The notes beneath the pieces were generated by a model, which had not been told where the DNA came from, searched no databases, and worked only from the letters and a program-made list of their open reading frames with translations. The translations under genes were made by a program, and so were the position numbers. Source: Azospirillum lipoferum (lineage in GTDB: Bacteria > Pseudomonadota > Alphaproteobacteria > Azospirillales > Azospirillaceae). Taken from it: 64,000 nucleotides of DNA. The DNA lies in contig NZ_JALJXJ010000002.1 in NCBI RefSeq assembly GCF_024170005.1, positions 671,222 to 735,221 of the forward strand, read 5' to 3'. Below, piece by piece: positions 16,406-25,036 of this stretch (position 1 is its first letter; each line of letters begins with the position of its first letter).

Positions 16406-18097
16406 ATGAGCACCGCGACCAATATCCCGACCCTGCCGAAGTCCCCGTCCAAATACGCCCCCTTCCCCCAGGTGAAGCTGACCGACCGCCAGTGGCCGTC
16501 GCGCACCCTGGATAAGGCACCGATATGGTGCTCGGTCGACCTGCGCGACGGCAACCAGGCGCTGATCGAACCGATGGGGCCGGACCGCAAGCGCGCGATG
16601 TACGAGTTGCTGCTGCGCATGGGCTTCAAGGAAATCGAGGTCGGCTTCCCCGCCGCGTCGCAGACCGATTTCGACTTCTGCCGCGAGGTCATCGACCAGG
16701 GCAAGATTCCTGACGGCGTCACCATCCAGGTGCTGACCCAGTCGCGTGAGGAACTGATCCGCCGCACCTTCGACGGCATCCGTGGCGCCAAGCGCGCCGT
16801 CGTCCACCTGTACAACTCCACGTCCGAGTTGCAGCGTCGCGTGGTGTTCGGACTGGACCGCCAGGGCATCGTCGACATTGCCGTCGCCGGCACCAAACTG
16901 ATCAAGCAGTTGGCCGCCGAGACGCCGGAGACCGAGATCGTCCTGCAATATTCGCCGGAAAGCTTCACCGGCACCGAGCTGGACTTCGCGGTCGAGATCT
17001 GCGAGGCGGTGATGGAGACCTGGGGCGCCACCCCCACCAACAAGGTGATCCTGAACCTGCCGGCCACGGTCGAGATGTCGATGCCGAACGTGCATGCCGA
17101 CCAGATCGAGTGGTTCTGCCGCACCCTGAAGAACCGCGAATCGGCGATCATCTCGCTGCACCCGCACAACGATCGCGGCACCGGCGTCGCCGCGGCGGAG
17201 ATGGGCCTGCTGGCCGGAGCCGACCGCGTCGAAGGCACCCTGTTCGGCAACGGCGAGCGCACCGGCAACGTCGATGTCGTCACGCTGGCGCTGAACATGT
17301 TCACCCAGGGTGTGGATCCGGAACTGAACATCGACGACATCAACGAGATCGTCCGCATTTCCGAATACTGCACGCAGCTGCCGGTCCATCCGCGCCATCC
17401 CTATGCCGGCGAGCTGGTGTTCACCGCCTTCTCGGGCTCGCACCAGGACGCCATCAATAAGGGGCTGAAGGCGCTGACCAAGTCCAACACCGGCAAGTGG
17501 GAGGTCCCGTACCTGCCCATCGACCCGCAGGATCTGGGCCGCAGCTATGAGGCGGTGATCCGCATCAACAGCCAGTCCGGCAAGGGCGGCATCGCCTATG
17601 TTCTGGAGAAGGACTACGGCCTGCAGATCCCGCGCCGCCTGCAGATCGAGTTCTCCAAGGTCGTGCAGCGCGTTGCCGACGAAACCGGCAAGGAGCTGTC
17701 GCCCGCCGACATCCACGCCGCCTTCAAGGCCGAGTATCTGGACGCCGACAAGCCGCTGGAACTGGTCGAGCATTCGACCGAGCCGCGCGGCCCGAACTCC
17801 GGTGCCCGCGCCATGAGCGTGGTGATGCGCCGCAATGGCGAGATCATCACCACCAAGGGCAAGGGCAATGGCCCGATCGACGCCTTCCTGGACGCCCTGC
17901 GCCAGGGCTGCGGCACCGACCTGCACGTCGTCGACTACCGCGAGCACGCCATCGGCGCCGGCGAGGACGCACAGGCCTGCGCCTATGTCGAGGTGAAGAC
18001 TGGCGACAAGACCCTGTTCGGCGTGGGAATCGATGCGGACATCGTGACCGCCTCGCTGCGGGCGCTGGTCAGCGCGGCGAACCGGTCGGCGCGGTAA
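16406..18097 (+). CDS. leuA: 2-isopropylmalate synthase
   Basis: 563 residues, the long LeuA type (class of about 560 residues common in actinobacteria and some proteobacteria). It condenses acetyl-CoA with 2-ketoisovalerate, the first committed step of leucine synthesis. The catalytic TIM barrel has CSVDLRDGNQALIEP near residues 40-54 and the metal-binding HPHNDRGTG near 250. The C-terminal regulatory domain that binds leucine follows from about residue 430. I begin at ATG 16406 because homologs start with a short tail before SKYAPFPQV; the upstream extension to 16367 lacks support. Regulation by the leucine leader peptide at 16094 is likely, together with feedback inhibition. Confidence 0.96.
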   Translation: MSTATNIPTLPKSPSKYAPFPQVKLTDRQWPSRTLDKAPIWCSVDLRDGNQALIEPMGPDRKRAMYELLLRMGFKEIEVGFPAASQTDFDFCREVIDQGKIPDGVTIQVLTQSREELIRRTFDGIRGAKRAVVHLYNSTSELQRRVVFGLDRQGIVDIAVAGTKLIKQLAAETPETEIVLQYSPESFTGTELDFAVEICEAVMETWGATPTNKVILNLPATVEMSMPNVHADQIEWFCRTLKNRESAIISLHPHNDRGTGVAAAEMGLLAGADRVEGTLFGNGERTGNVDVVTLALNMFTQGVDPELNIDDINEIVRISEYCTQLPVHPRHPYAGELVFTAFSGSHQDAINKGLKALTKSNTGKWEVPYLPIDPQDLGRSYEAVIRINSQSGKGGIAYVLEKDYGLQIPRRLQIEFSKVVQRVADETGKELSPADIHAAFKAEYLDADKPLELVEHSTEPRGPNSGARAMSVVMRRNGEIITTKGKGNGPIDAFLDALRQGCGTDLHVVDYREHAIGAGEDAQACAYVEVKTGDKTLFGVGIDADIVTASLRALVSAANRSAR

Positions 18098-18111
18098 GAG
18101 TTCAGCACTGC

Positions 18112-18147
18112 GCCCCCTCCCGCTCGCAAGTGTGGAAGGGAGGGGGC
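18112..18147. repeat. Palindromic element after leuA
   Basis: GCCCCCTCCC (18112-18121) and GGGAGGGGGC (18138-18147) are perfect 10-bp arms around a 16-nt loop. There is no T-run. The arms resemble those of the larger element at 38862-38945, so both may be copies of an interspersed palindromic repeat. Confidence 0.5.
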
Positions 18148-18219
18148 ATCACCTTGCCCCCACCGCCCCACCCGCCTATAAGTCCCCACGAAACGCGTCG
18201 AGCAACAGCGGACAGCGCT

Positions 18220-19206
18220 ATGATCGTGGTCACCGGCGGGGCCGGCTTCATCGGGTCCAACCTTGTCGCGGCTCTGGCTGCGCGCGGCATCACCGACGTG
18301 GGGGTCGTCGACCGCTTCCGCGATGGCGAGAAGTGGCAGAACCTTGCCAAGCGCGAGGTCGCGGCCCTGGTGCCGCCGGAACAGACGCTGGCCTTCCTCG
18401 ACCAGCATGCCGCCGAGATCGACACCGTCTTCCATCTCGGCGCCATCTCCGCCACCACCGAGCGGGACGTCGACAAGATCGTCGCCAACAATGTGGCGCT
18501 GACGCTGGATCTGTGGCGCTGGTGTTCCTGGCGCGGCTGCCGGCTGATCTACGCCTCCTCCGCCGCGACCTATGGCGACGGCTCCGCCGGATTCGACGAT
18601 GACGGCTCCTGCGATGGGCTGGCGCGGCTGCGGCCGCTGAACGCCTATGGCTGGTCCAAGCATCTGGTCGACCGCCGCATCGCCCGCGCCGTCGCCAGCG
18701 GCGACCTCGTGCCGCCGCAATGGGCCGGCCTGAAGTTCTTCAACGTCTACGGCCCCAATGAAGCCCACAAGGGCGACATGATGAGCGTGGTCGCCAAGCT
18801 GCACCCGCAGCTAACGGCCGGCAATCCGGCTCGCCTGTTCAAGTCGCACAAGGACGGGTTCGAGGACGGCGGCCAGCTGCGCGACTTCATCCACGTCGAC
18901 GACTGCGTCGCGGTGATGCTGTGGCTGTACGACCATCCCGAGGTCAGCGGCCTGTTCAATGTCGGCACCGGCAAGGCGCGCAGCTTCAGGGATCTGGCGC
19001 TGGCGACCTTCACCGCGCTGGGGCTGCCTCCCCGGATTGAGTACTTCGAGATGCCCGAGCATCTGCGCGGCAAATACCAATATTTCACGCAGGCGACGAC
19101 GGATCGCCTGCGTGCCGCCGGGTTCGACCAGCCCTTCACCGAGCTGGAGGAGGGTGTCCGGCGTTATGTGCAGGATTTCCTGTCGCAGCCCGACCCGTTT
19201 CGCTGA
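18220..19206 (+). CDS. hldD: ADP-L-glycero-D-manno-heptose 6-epimerase
   Basis: 328 residues. Converts ADP-D-glycero-beta-D-manno-heptose to the L-glycero form used in the lipopolysaccharide inner core. It is an extended SDR with VTGGAGFIGSN at the N-terminus, VDRFRDGEKWQN (the NADP-discriminating region typical of HldD), the SSAATYGDG strand and catalytic YGWSK near 145. The late GKYQYFTQATTDRLR segment is also typical. I chose ATG 18220 because the nucleotide-binding strand begins there; the open frame upstream to 18130 includes the intergenic palindrome. It is followed 11 bp later by lgt, so co-transcription is likely. Confidence 0.95.
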   Translation: MIVVTGGAGFIGSNLVAALAARGITDVGVVDRFRDGEKWQNLAKREVAALVPPEQTLAFLDQHAAEIDTVFHLGAISATTERDVDKIVANNVALTLDLWRWCSWRGCRLIYASSAATYGDGSAGFDDDGSCDGLARLRPLNAYGWSKHLVDRRIARAVASGDLVPPQWAGLKFFNVYGPNEAHKGDMMSVVAKLHPQLTAGNPARLFKSHKDGFEDGGQLRDFIHVDDCVAVMLWLYDHPEVSGLFNVGTGKARSFRDLALATFTALGLPPRIEYFEMPEHLRGKYQYFTQATTDRLRAAGFDQPFTELEEGVRRYVQDFLSQPDPFR

Positions 19207-19217
19207 CCGGAGTTCCC

Positions 19218-20039
19218 ATGCTCGCCACCCTTCCCGTCGTGGCCTTTCCCACCATCGATCCGGTCGCCTTTTCCGTCGGCCCGGTGGTCGTCCGCTGGTA
19301 CGCGCTGGCCTATCTGGCCGGCTTCGTGCTGGGCTGGCGCTACTGCCTGGGGCTGGCGCGGCTCGACTCCGACCGCCGGCCGAATCCGGAGGAATTCGAC
19401 GATTTCCTGACCTGGGCGGTGATCGGCACCATCCTGGGCGGGCGGCTCGGCTATGTGCTGTTCTACAACCTGCCCTACTACATTGAGAATCCGCTGGATG
19501 CCTTCCAGGTCTGGCACGGCGGCATGTCCTTCCACGGCGGCATGGTCGGCGTGCTGACCGCCATCGCCCTGTTCTGCTGGCGCCGCGGCATCTCGCCCTT
19601 CGTCTTCGGCGACATCATCGCCGCCTGTGCGCCGATCGGGCTGTTCTTCGGCCGCATCGCCAACTTCATCAATGGCGAGCTGTATGGCCGGCCAGCGCCC
19701 GATTTCGCCTATGCCATGGTGTTCCCGCGCGACCCGCTCCAGGTGCCGCGCCACCCCAGCCAGCTCTACGAGGCGGCATTGGAGGGCGTGGTTCTGTTCA
19801 TCCTGCTGGCGATCGCCATCCGCAGCCCGGCGCTGCGCAACCGGCCGGGCACGATCGGCGGGCTGTTCCTGATCGGCTACGGCCTGTCACGCATCATCGT
19901 GGAGTTCTTCCGCGAGCCCGACCCGCAGCTGGGTTTCCTGTTCGCCGGCGCCACCATGGGACAGCTGCTGTCGCTGCCGATGGTGGCGGTGGGCCTGTGG
20001 CTGGTCCTGCGCGGCCGGCGCCATGCCATCCCGGCCTGA
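19218..20039 (+). CDS. lgt: Prolipoprotein diacylglyceryl transferase
   Basis: 273 residues with about seven transmembrane helices. Transfers diacylglycerol from phosphatidylglycerol to the lipobox cysteine of prolipoproteins in the inner membrane. Key family elements are visible: VWHGGMSFHGGMVG near residues 96-109, GRIANFINGELYGR near 143-156 with the essential Arg and Asn, and HPSQLYEA near 180. A GGAG ribosome site precedes ATG 19218. It ends 4 bp before the methyltransferase gene, and the order lgt, NDUFAF7-like methyltransferase, pgeF is conserved in alphaproteobacteria, so this is probably one operon. Confidence 0.97.
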   Translation: MLATLPVVAFPTIDPVAFSVGPVVVRWYALAYLAGFVLGWRYCLGLARLDSDRRPNPEEFDDFLTWAVIGTILGGRLGYVLFYNLPYYIENPLDAFQVWHGGMSFHGGMVGVLTAIALFCWRRGISPFVFGDIIAACAPIGLFFGRIANFINGELYGRPAPDFAYAMVFPRDPLQVPRHPSQLYEAALEGVVLFILLAIAIRSPALRNRPGTIGGLFLIGYGLSRIIVEFFREPDPQLGFLFAGATMGQLLSLPMVAVGLWLVLRGRRHAIPA

Positions 20040-20043
20040 CGCC

Positions 20044-21177
20044 ATGGCGGACGAAAGCGCCGGCCCGGACACGCTGGCCCATCTGCTGGCCCGCCGCATC
20101 GTGATGGACGGTCCGATGAGCGTCGGCGCCTTCATGGCGGAGGCGCTGGGCCATCCACGCTTCGGCTATTACATGCGCCGCAATCCGTTCGGTACGGGCG
20201 GCGACTTCACCACCGCGCCGGAAATCAGCCAGATGTTCGGCGAACTGGTCGGACTCTGGTGCGTCGACACATGGGCGCGGCTGGGCGGCCCAGGCCCTTT
20301 CCATCTGGTGGAACTGGGTCCCGGCCGCGGCACGCTGATGGCCGACGTGCTGCGGGCGGCGGCAGTGTTGCCGCTGTTCCGCGACAACGCCGCCGTCCAT
20401 CTGGTCGAGACCAGCTCGGCCTTGCGCGACCGCCAGCGCCAGGCGCTCCAGCCCATCGCCGGCGATGCCGTCCACTGGCATGACCGGCTGGAGGATGTGC
20501 CGGAGGGTCCGACCATTCTGATTGCCAACGAGTTCTTCGACGCCCTGCCGATCCGTCAGGTGCAGAAGACCAATTATGGCTGGTTCGAACGCCTGGTCGA
20601 TGTCGAGCCCGACAGTACGGAAGACGATCCGCGCTTCCGCTTCGTGCTGGAGGCCTTCGGCAGTTCCGGCAACCGGCTGGTGCCGGATGCGCTGCGCGAC
20701 GCGCCCGACGGCAGCGTCGTCGAGGTATCCCCCGCCTCGCAGGCGGTGGCGCGGCTGATCGGCACCCGGCTGGCGGTCGCTCCCGGCGCGGCACTGGTCA
20801 TCGACTATGGCTATGCCCACGGTCCGGCGGTTGGCGACACGCTCCAGGCGATGCGCCGCCATGCCTACGCCCCGGTGCTCGAGGCGCCGGGCGAGGCCGA
20901 CCTGACGGCCCATGTCGATTTTGCCGCCATCGCCGCCGCCGCGCGGGAGGGCGGCGCACAGTCCTTCGGCCCGGTCGAACAGGGGGAATGGCTGAGCCGG
21001 GTGGGCATCCGCCAGCGGGCATCCGCCCTGACGGCGAAGGCCAGGCCGGCCCAGGCGCAGGACATCCGCAGCGCGCTGGACCGCTTGATCGATCCGGCGC
21101 AAATGGGCAGGCTGTTCAAACTGGTCGCGCTCGCCACGCCCGGAGCCTTCGCCGACGCCCCGCCGGCGGGCTTCTGA
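20044..21177 (+). CDS. SAM-dependent methyltransferase, NDUFAF7/MidA family
   Basis: 377 residues, class I Rossmann methyltransferase of the family formerly called DUF185. The mitochondrial member methylates an arginine of a complex I subunit during assembly; the bacterial role is assumed to be similar. Motifs: GTGGDFTTAPEISQMFG near 55-70, VELGPGRGTLMAD (SAM binding) near 95-107, IANEFFDALP near 160-169 and VIDYGY near 255. The start is ATG 20044, 4 bp after lgt; the in-frame ATG at 20023 lies inside lgt. Located between lgt and pgeF as in many relatives. Confidence 0.9.
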   Translation: MADESAGPDTLAHLLARRIVMDGPMSVGAFMAEALGHPRFGYYMRRNPFGTGGDFTTAPEISQMFGELVGLWCVDTWARLGGPGPFHLVELGPGRGTLMADVLRAAAVLPLFRDNAAVHLVETSSALRDRQRQALQPIAGDAVHWHDRLEDVPEGPTILIANEFFDALPIRQVQKTNYGWFERLVDVEPDSTEDDPRFRFVLEAFGSSGNRLVPDALRDAPDGSVVEVSPASQAVARLIGTRLAVAPGAALVIDYGYAHGPAVGDTLQAMRRHAYAPVLEAPGEADLTAHVDFAAIAAAAREGGAQSFGPVEQGEWLSRVGIRQRASALTAKARPAQAQDIRSALDRLIDPAQMGRLFKLVALATPGAFADAPPAGF

Positions 21178-21308
21178 GCGGCGGGCGCGGAACCCGGTTA
21201 GAGACACCGCACCATAACCGCCAGCAAGACAATCCCGGCGGACCGTGCATCGCGGCCCCCTGCCCTGTTGGGTGGTGAAGGGCCACAGAACAGGGAAGGA
21301 CGGCGTTC

Positions 21309-22076
21309 GTGATCACACTCGGCGCGCTGAACGACATCACCCACATTCGACACGCCTTTTTCACCCGCACCGGCGGGGTGTCCACCGGGCTCTACGCCTC
21401 GCTGAACTGCGGGCTGGGGTCCAACGACTCCGCGGCGGCCGTGCATGAGAACCGCGCCCGCGCAGCCGCACGCATGGAGGTGGCCTCCGGCAACCTCATC
21501 ACCTGCCATCAGGTCCACAGCCCGACCTGCGTGGTGGTCGAAGAGCCCTGGACGCCGGAGACGGCGCCAAAGGCCGACGCCATGGCGACCCGGGAGCCGG
21601 GGATCGCTCTGGGCATCCTGACCGCCGACTGCGCGCCGGTCCTGTTCGCCGACAGCAAGGCACGGGTGATCGGCGCCGCCCATGCCGGCTGGAAGGGGGC
21701 CAAGGGCGGCGTCATCGAGGCGACCGTCGCCCGCATGGTCGAACTGGGCGCCAAGCCGAACCGGATCGTCGCCTGCATCGGCCCCTGCATCGCCCAGCGC
21801 TCCTACGAGGTGGGACCGGAATTCCCCGCCCCGTTCGAGGAGGAGGACCCGCGCAACCGCGATTACTTCGCTCCTGCCCGCAAGCCCGGCCATTTCCTGT
21901 TCGATCTGGCCGCCTACGTCACGCGCCGGCTGGGCGACTCCGGCGTCACGGTGATCCAGCGCTGCCCCAACGACACGGTGGCGGAGGAGGACCGCTTTTT
22001 CAGCTACCGCCGCTCCTGCCTTCGGGGGGAATCGGACTACGGCCGCGGCCTTTCGGCCATCGTCCTGCAGAATTGA
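21309..22076 (+). CDS. pgeF: Peptidoglycan editing factor / multicopper-like YfiH family (PgeF)
   Basis: 255 residues. The family hydrolyses purine nucleosides or removes misincorporated L-Ser from peptidoglycan precursors; older names are laccase-domain or polyphenol oxidase protein. Conserved features: FFTRTGGVSTGLYASLN at the N-terminus, CHQVHSP, TADCAPVLF, AAHAGWKG and CIGPCI, which bring the catalytic His/Cys metal ligands together. The start is GTG 21309, preceded by GGGAAGGA. It is 131 bp after the methyltransferase. The intervening DNA shows no gene. Confidence 0.93.
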   Translation: MITLGALNDITHIRHAFFTRTGGVSTGLYASLNCGLGSNDSAAAVHENRARAAARMEVASGNLITCHQVHSPTCVVVEEPWTPETAPKADAMATREPGIALGILTADCAPVLFADSKARVIGAAHAGWKGAKGGVIEATVARMVELGAKPNRIVACIGPCIAQRSYEVGPEFPAPFEEEDPRNRDYFAPARKPGHFLFDLAAYVTRRLGDSGVTVIQRCPNDTVAEEDRFFSYRRSCLRGESDYGRGLSAIVLQN

Positions 22077-22182
22077 GGCGCCCCCGAACGTGGCCCGAAC
22101 GGGCCATCGCCGGTCCCCTGGTCATGCCGCCCGCGCGGGGGCGGCATTCCCCAATGGGGAAAGACCCGACCGTCATGGAACG

Positions 22183-22211
22183 TTTACACGGGGCTGGCCC
22201 TTTGTTATGGT
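22183..22211 (+). promoter_or_regulatory. Candidate sigma-70 promoter of prs
   Basis: TTTACA (22183-22188), 17 bp, TATGGT (22206-22211), about 80 bp before the prs start. Good spacing and hexamers; nothing else in the 215-bp gap resembles a promoter as well. Confidence 0.55.
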
Positions 22212-22291
22212 CCGCCCCGTTTTCAAGGGGCGCCGGCGCGCAAGCGGCGAACGTGCCTTGAGCCGTTTCCCTGCAAAGAGAGCCGACCCCG

Positions 22292-23227
22292 ATGAAGGTG
22301 CTTGCCGGCAACAGCAACCGTCCGCTGGCCGAGGCGATCTCCACCTGTCTCGGCGTGCCGCTGACAAAAGCGAGCGTGCGCCGTTTTTCCGACATGGAGG
22401 TTTTCGTCGAGATCCTGGAGAACGTGCGCGGCGAGGACGTGTTCGTCGTCCAGTCGACCTCGGCTCCGGCCAACGACAATCTGATGGAACTGCTGGTGAC
22501 GATCGATGCGCTTCGGCGCGGGTCGGCCCGGCGCATCACGGCGGTCATTCCCTATTACGGCTATGCCCGGCAGGATCGCAAGACCGGCCCGCGCACGCCG
22601 ATCTCGGCCAAGCTGGTCGCCAACCTGATCACCCAGGCTGGCGCCAACCGCGTGCTGACGATGGACCTGCACGCCGGTCAGATCCAGGGCTTCTTCGACA
22701 TCCCCACCGACAACCTGATGGCCGCCCCGGTCTTCGAGAAGGACATCCGCCAGTCCTTCGAGAGCATCGACGAGATCACCATCGTGTCGCCGGACGTCGG
22801 TGGCGTGGTGCGCGCCCGCGCGCTGGCCAAGCGGCTGGATGCCGATCTGGCCATCATCGACAAGCGGCGTGAACGCGCCGGCGTGTCGGAGGTGATGAAC
22901 ATCATCGGCGACGCCAATGGCCGCCGCTGCATCCTGATCGACGACATCGTCGACTCGGGCGGCACGCTGTGCAACGCCGCCGTCGCGCTGATGGACGCCG
23001 GTGCCAAGTCGGTCCACGCTTTCTGTACCCACGGCGTCCTGTCCGGCGGTGCGGTCGCCCGCGTCGCCGTGTCGCCGCTGGAACAGCTGGTCACCACCGA
23101 CAGCATCCAGGCGACCGAGGCGGTGCGCGTGTCACGCAACATCCGTCAGCTGACCATCGCCCCCCTGCTCGCCGAAGCGATCATGCGCATCAGCGAAGAG
23201 CGGTCGGTGTCGAGCCTGTTCTCGTAA
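22292..23227 (+). CDS. prs: Ribose-phosphate pyrophosphokinase
   Basis: 311 residues, the normal class I length. Makes PRPP from ribose-5-phosphate and ATP for nucleotide, histidine and tryptophan synthesis. Signatures: [13 protein letters not shown] at the start, [12 protein letters not shown], the ATP-binding [12 protein letters not shown] near 90-101, [13 protein letters not shown] near 126-138, and the PRPP loop [14 protein letters not shown] near 211-224. Own promoter at 22183 and a strong terminator at 23247, so probably monocistronic. Confidence 0.98.
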   Translation: MKVLAGNSNRPLAEAISTCLGVPLTKASVRRFSDMEVFVEILENVRGEDVFVVQSTSAPANDNLMELLVTIDALRRGSARRITAVIPYYGYARQDRKTGPRTPISAKLVANLITQAGANRVLTMDLHAGQIQGFFDIPTDNLMAAPVFEKDIRQSFESIDEITIVSPDVGGVVRARALAKRLDADLAIIDKRRERAGVSEVMNIIGDANGRRCILIDDIVDSGGTLCNAAVALMDAGAKSVHAFCTHGVLSGGAVARVAVSPLEQLVTTDSIQATEAVRVSRNIRQLTIAPLLAEAIMRISEERSVSSLFS

Positions 23228-23246
23228 GAACGGCTACGTTACAGGA

Positions 23247-23279
23247 AAGGCCCTTTCCCGACGGGAAAGGGCCTTTTTT
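23247..23279 (+). terminator. Rho-independent terminator of prs
   Basis: AAGGCCCTTTCCC (23247-23259) and GGGAAAGGGCCTT (23263-23275) form a 13-bp perfect stem with a 3-nt loop, ending in six T. Confidence 0.95.
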
Positions 23280-23297
23280 GTTGCGCGCGTTCTGCCC

Positions 23298-23495
23298 TCA
23301 CCCTTCCCCCAACCCATGAAAATCGTTCGCCGTCACCTGCCCGCCGGTGGCGGCGGCGATACGGGCCATCACGGCGGGACGGGGGACGCGGCGGCCGTGG
23401 CGGTAACGGTTGACCGTCGCCTGGCTCGTCCCGATCAGGACAGCAAAGGCCTCTTCCTTGGTAGCGGTCCGGGTGAGCCAGTCGTCGAGCGTCAT
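23298..23495 (-). CDS. Small Cro/YdaS-like helix-turn-helix protein
   Basis: 65 residues, MTLDDWLTRTATKEEAFA onward. The region FAVLIGTSQATVNRYRHGR (about 16-34) reads as a helix-turn-helix of the Cro/YdaS kind, a small DNA-binding protein. Longer in-frame starts exist up to 23789, but they would cross the promoter and the opposing regulator gene. It is divergent from the S24-type repressor at 23589, with nested palindromes between them, an arrangement like the cro/cI switch of temperate phages. No phage structural genes are nearby. Function is inferred from arrangement only. Confidence 0.7.
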   Translation of the reverse strand: MTLDDWLTRTATKEEAFAVLIGTSQATVNRYRHGRRVPRPAVMARIAAATGGQVTANDFHGLGEG

Positions 23496-23551
23496 ACCGC
23501 AATGGTTTAGACCAAGGCGGGTTCTGCCCGCAACTGGATTTATTCCGAAAT

Positions 23552-23591
23552 CATGGACTTTCCAAAGCCGCTTTGGTATGAACAGTCCATG
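23552..23591. promoter_or_regulatory. Nested palindromic operator between the Cro-like and CI-like genes
   Basis: Outer arms CATGGACT (23552-23559) and AGTCCATG (23584-23591) enclose a second inverted repeat CCAAAG-ccg-CTTTGG (23562-23576). The right outer arm includes the start codon of the CI-like gene at 23589. A further imperfect repeat TGGTTTAGACCA lies near 23502. Binding here would repress the CI-like gene and could affect the divergent one. Confidence 0.6.
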
Positions 23592-24248
23592 ACCACGATG
23601 CGCGAACTGCGGCAGGCCGCCGGGCTGAGCCAGGAAAAGCTGGCTGAGTTGGCGGGCACCTCCCAGCCCCAGATCAACAAGCTGGAGACCGGCCAGCGCA
23701 AGATGACCGTCGATTGGGCGGTCAAGCTGGCCGGGCCGCTGGGAGTCGAACCGGCGGCCCTGCTCGGCCTCGACGGGCCGGCGGCCCACGCGCCCCAGCT
23801 ACGGCCTGCCCGTCCGGCTCTTCCGCCACTGCTCCGTGCCGCCACGGTTCCGCAGACACAGACCGCAGCCTCGATGCCGGTGCGGGCAGCGGCGCGCGGT
23901 GGGGTGGACCAGGAAATGTTCCTGGAAGATGGTCCCATCGACTGGATTACGCGCCCCGATTACCTGAAGAATGCCCGCGATCCCTATGCCATGTATGTGG
24001 TCGGCGAGTCGATGATGCCGCGTTTCCGCCCGGCGCAACTTCTGCACGTCAACCCGCACAAGCCACCGTCACCGGGGGCCGGGGTGGTGGTGGTCAAGCG
24101 CAACAGGGCGGTGCTTGTGAAGGAGTTCGTGCGGCGCAGCCCAGACGCCGTGATTCTGCGTGAATATCGGCCGGCGGACCGTGAATTCTCGGTGCCGCTG
24201 GAAGAGATCGATACCCTTCACACCGTGGTCGGCTTGCAGGAGCCCTGA
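23589..24248 (+). CDS. XRE-S24 (CI/LexA-like) transcriptional repressor
   Basis: 219 residues. An N-terminal XRE helix-turn-helix (MRELRQAAGLSQEKLAEL, then SQPQINKLETGQRK) is followed by an Ala/Pro-rich linker and a C-terminal S24 peptidase-like domain. The S24 part has the catalytic serine in VVGESMMPRF and the lysine in VVVVKRNRAVLVKE. Such repressors bind operators as dimers and lose DNA binding after RecA-stimulated self-cleavage; a standard Ala-Gly cleavage site is not clear here (AARGG is the nearest). ATG 23589 is preferred to 23553 because it lies just before the helix-turn-helix. Divergent from the Cro-like gene, so it probably regulates both and perhaps the small gene at 24369. Confidence 0.88.
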   Translation: MTTMRELRQAAGLSQEKLAELAGTSQPQINKLETGQRKMTVDWAVKLAGPLGVEPAALLGLDGPAAHAPQLRPARPALPPLLRAATVPQTQTAASMPVRAAARGGVDQEMFLEDGPIDWITRPDYLKNARDPYAMYVVGESMMPRFRPAQLLHVNPHKPPSPGAGVVVVKRNRAVLVKEFVRRSPDAVILREYRPADREFSVPLEEIDTLHTVVGLQEP

Positions 24249-24253
24249 CGTCT

Positions 24254-24306
24254 ATACCGTTCCGGTATCAGCATTCCCTGGCCAGAATAATCCAATTTGG
24301 ATTATT
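24254..24306. promoter_or_regulatory. Two palindromes upstream of the small gene at 24369
   Basis: ATACCG-ttc-CGGTAT (24254-24268) is followed by a 21-bp perfect palindrome AATAATCCAA-t-TTGGATTATT (24286-24306). The second one is AT-rich and likely sits in the promoter of the downstream gene. Its TCCAA/TTGG half-sites resemble the inner repeat at 23562-23576, so the same regulator may bind both. Confidence 0.55.
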
Positions 24307-24368
24307 TCTTTGTTCGACGAAACGCCGGATATCTCCGGCGCACCGCCGCCGAACAAGGAGACATCGCC

Positions 24369-24641
24369 ATGCCCCGGCTCTATCCCCGCTTCCATCCCGG
24401 CCCGTCGGCCGGTCGGCTCGACAGCTTCAGCGAGCGCGGCGCCCGCGAATTGGCCCGGCGCATCCGCACCGCCTGGGCCAACATCGGCTGGGACGTGGAG
24501 GTGCGTGTGGAGCGCATCGCCAGCGAGGAGTTGGGCGACGGCCGCAGCGTCGCCCACTTTACCGTTCGCAGTGATTTGGTCAACGGCCTGCCGCAGCGAC
24601 GGCTGGAGCAGGCGGTACGGGCCCTGCCGCGCGCCGCCTGA
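24369..24641 (+). CDS. Small protein of unknown function
   Basis: 90 residues, MPRLYPRFHPGPSAGRL onward. No recognised domain; it contains a basic amphipathic region (GARELARRIRTAWANIGW) and a C-terminal RRLEQAVRALPRAA. It is soluble with no signal peptide. The start ATG 24369 is fixed by a good AAGGAG ribosome site; a longer frame from 24297 lacks one. The promoter region carries a perfect 21-bp palindrome, and the gene follows the S24 repressor on the same strand, so it may be a target of that repressor. It converges on the AhpD-like gene with a 5-bp gap. Confidence 0.75.
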   Translation: MPRLYPRFHPGPSAGRLDSFSERGARELARRIRTAWANIGWDVEVRVERIASEELGDGRSVAHFTVRSDLVNGLPQRRLEQAVRALPRAA

Positions 24642-24646
24642 CGGGC

Positions 24647-25036
24647 TCACCTCAACCGCTCGTCCAGCTCAACCTGATAGCCGACCGCGAGGCGGTTGGT
24701 CTCGTTCGCCATGCCCACCACGGCCATCAACTCCCCGAACTGCGCGTCGGTCATGCCCAGCCGGCGCACCGCCGCCTCGTGCGAGCGGATGCAATACTGG
24801 CAGTTGTTGGTGACGCTGACCGCGACGAAGATCATCTCCTTCACCAAAGGGTCCAGCGCACCCGGAGCCATCACCTCCTTCAGGCTTTCCCAGGTCCGCG
24901 CCAGCGTTGGCGGGTGGTTGGCGATCGCTTTCCAGAAATTATTAACGTCGGGAACGTTGCGCGTCGCCTTGATGTCATCGTAGACGGCGCGGACCTCCGG
25001 CGCGGCATCGGCCTGTTCGATGAGGGGAAGCGGCAT
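24647..25036 (-). CDS. AhpD/carboxymuconolactone-decarboxylase family protein
   Basis: 129 residues. The family includes alkylhydroperoxidase AhpD and related thiol proteins. The diagnostic motif is present: SVTNNCQYCIRSHEAAV at about residues 70-86 gives the redox CxxC and the following His, preceded by an acidic VKEMIF. It may reduce peroxides or use a thiol in another reaction; the substrate is unknown. The frame extends upstream to 25360 but homologs start near MPLPLIEQADAAPE, and a GGAG lies 12 bases before ATG 25036. Divergent from the TorD-like gene with about 290 bp between them. Confidence 0.85.
   Translation of the reverse strand: MPLPLIEQADAAPEVRAVYDDIKATRNVPDVNNFWKAIANHPPTLARTWESLKEVMAPGALDPLVKEMIFVAVSVTNNCQYCIRSHEAAVRRLGMTDAQFGELMAVVGMANETNRLAVGYQVELDERLR

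Noticed and set aside
23298..24248. Prophage
   Set aside because: Only a Cro-like and a CI-like gene are present; no integrase, structural or lysis genes and no attachment site flank them.
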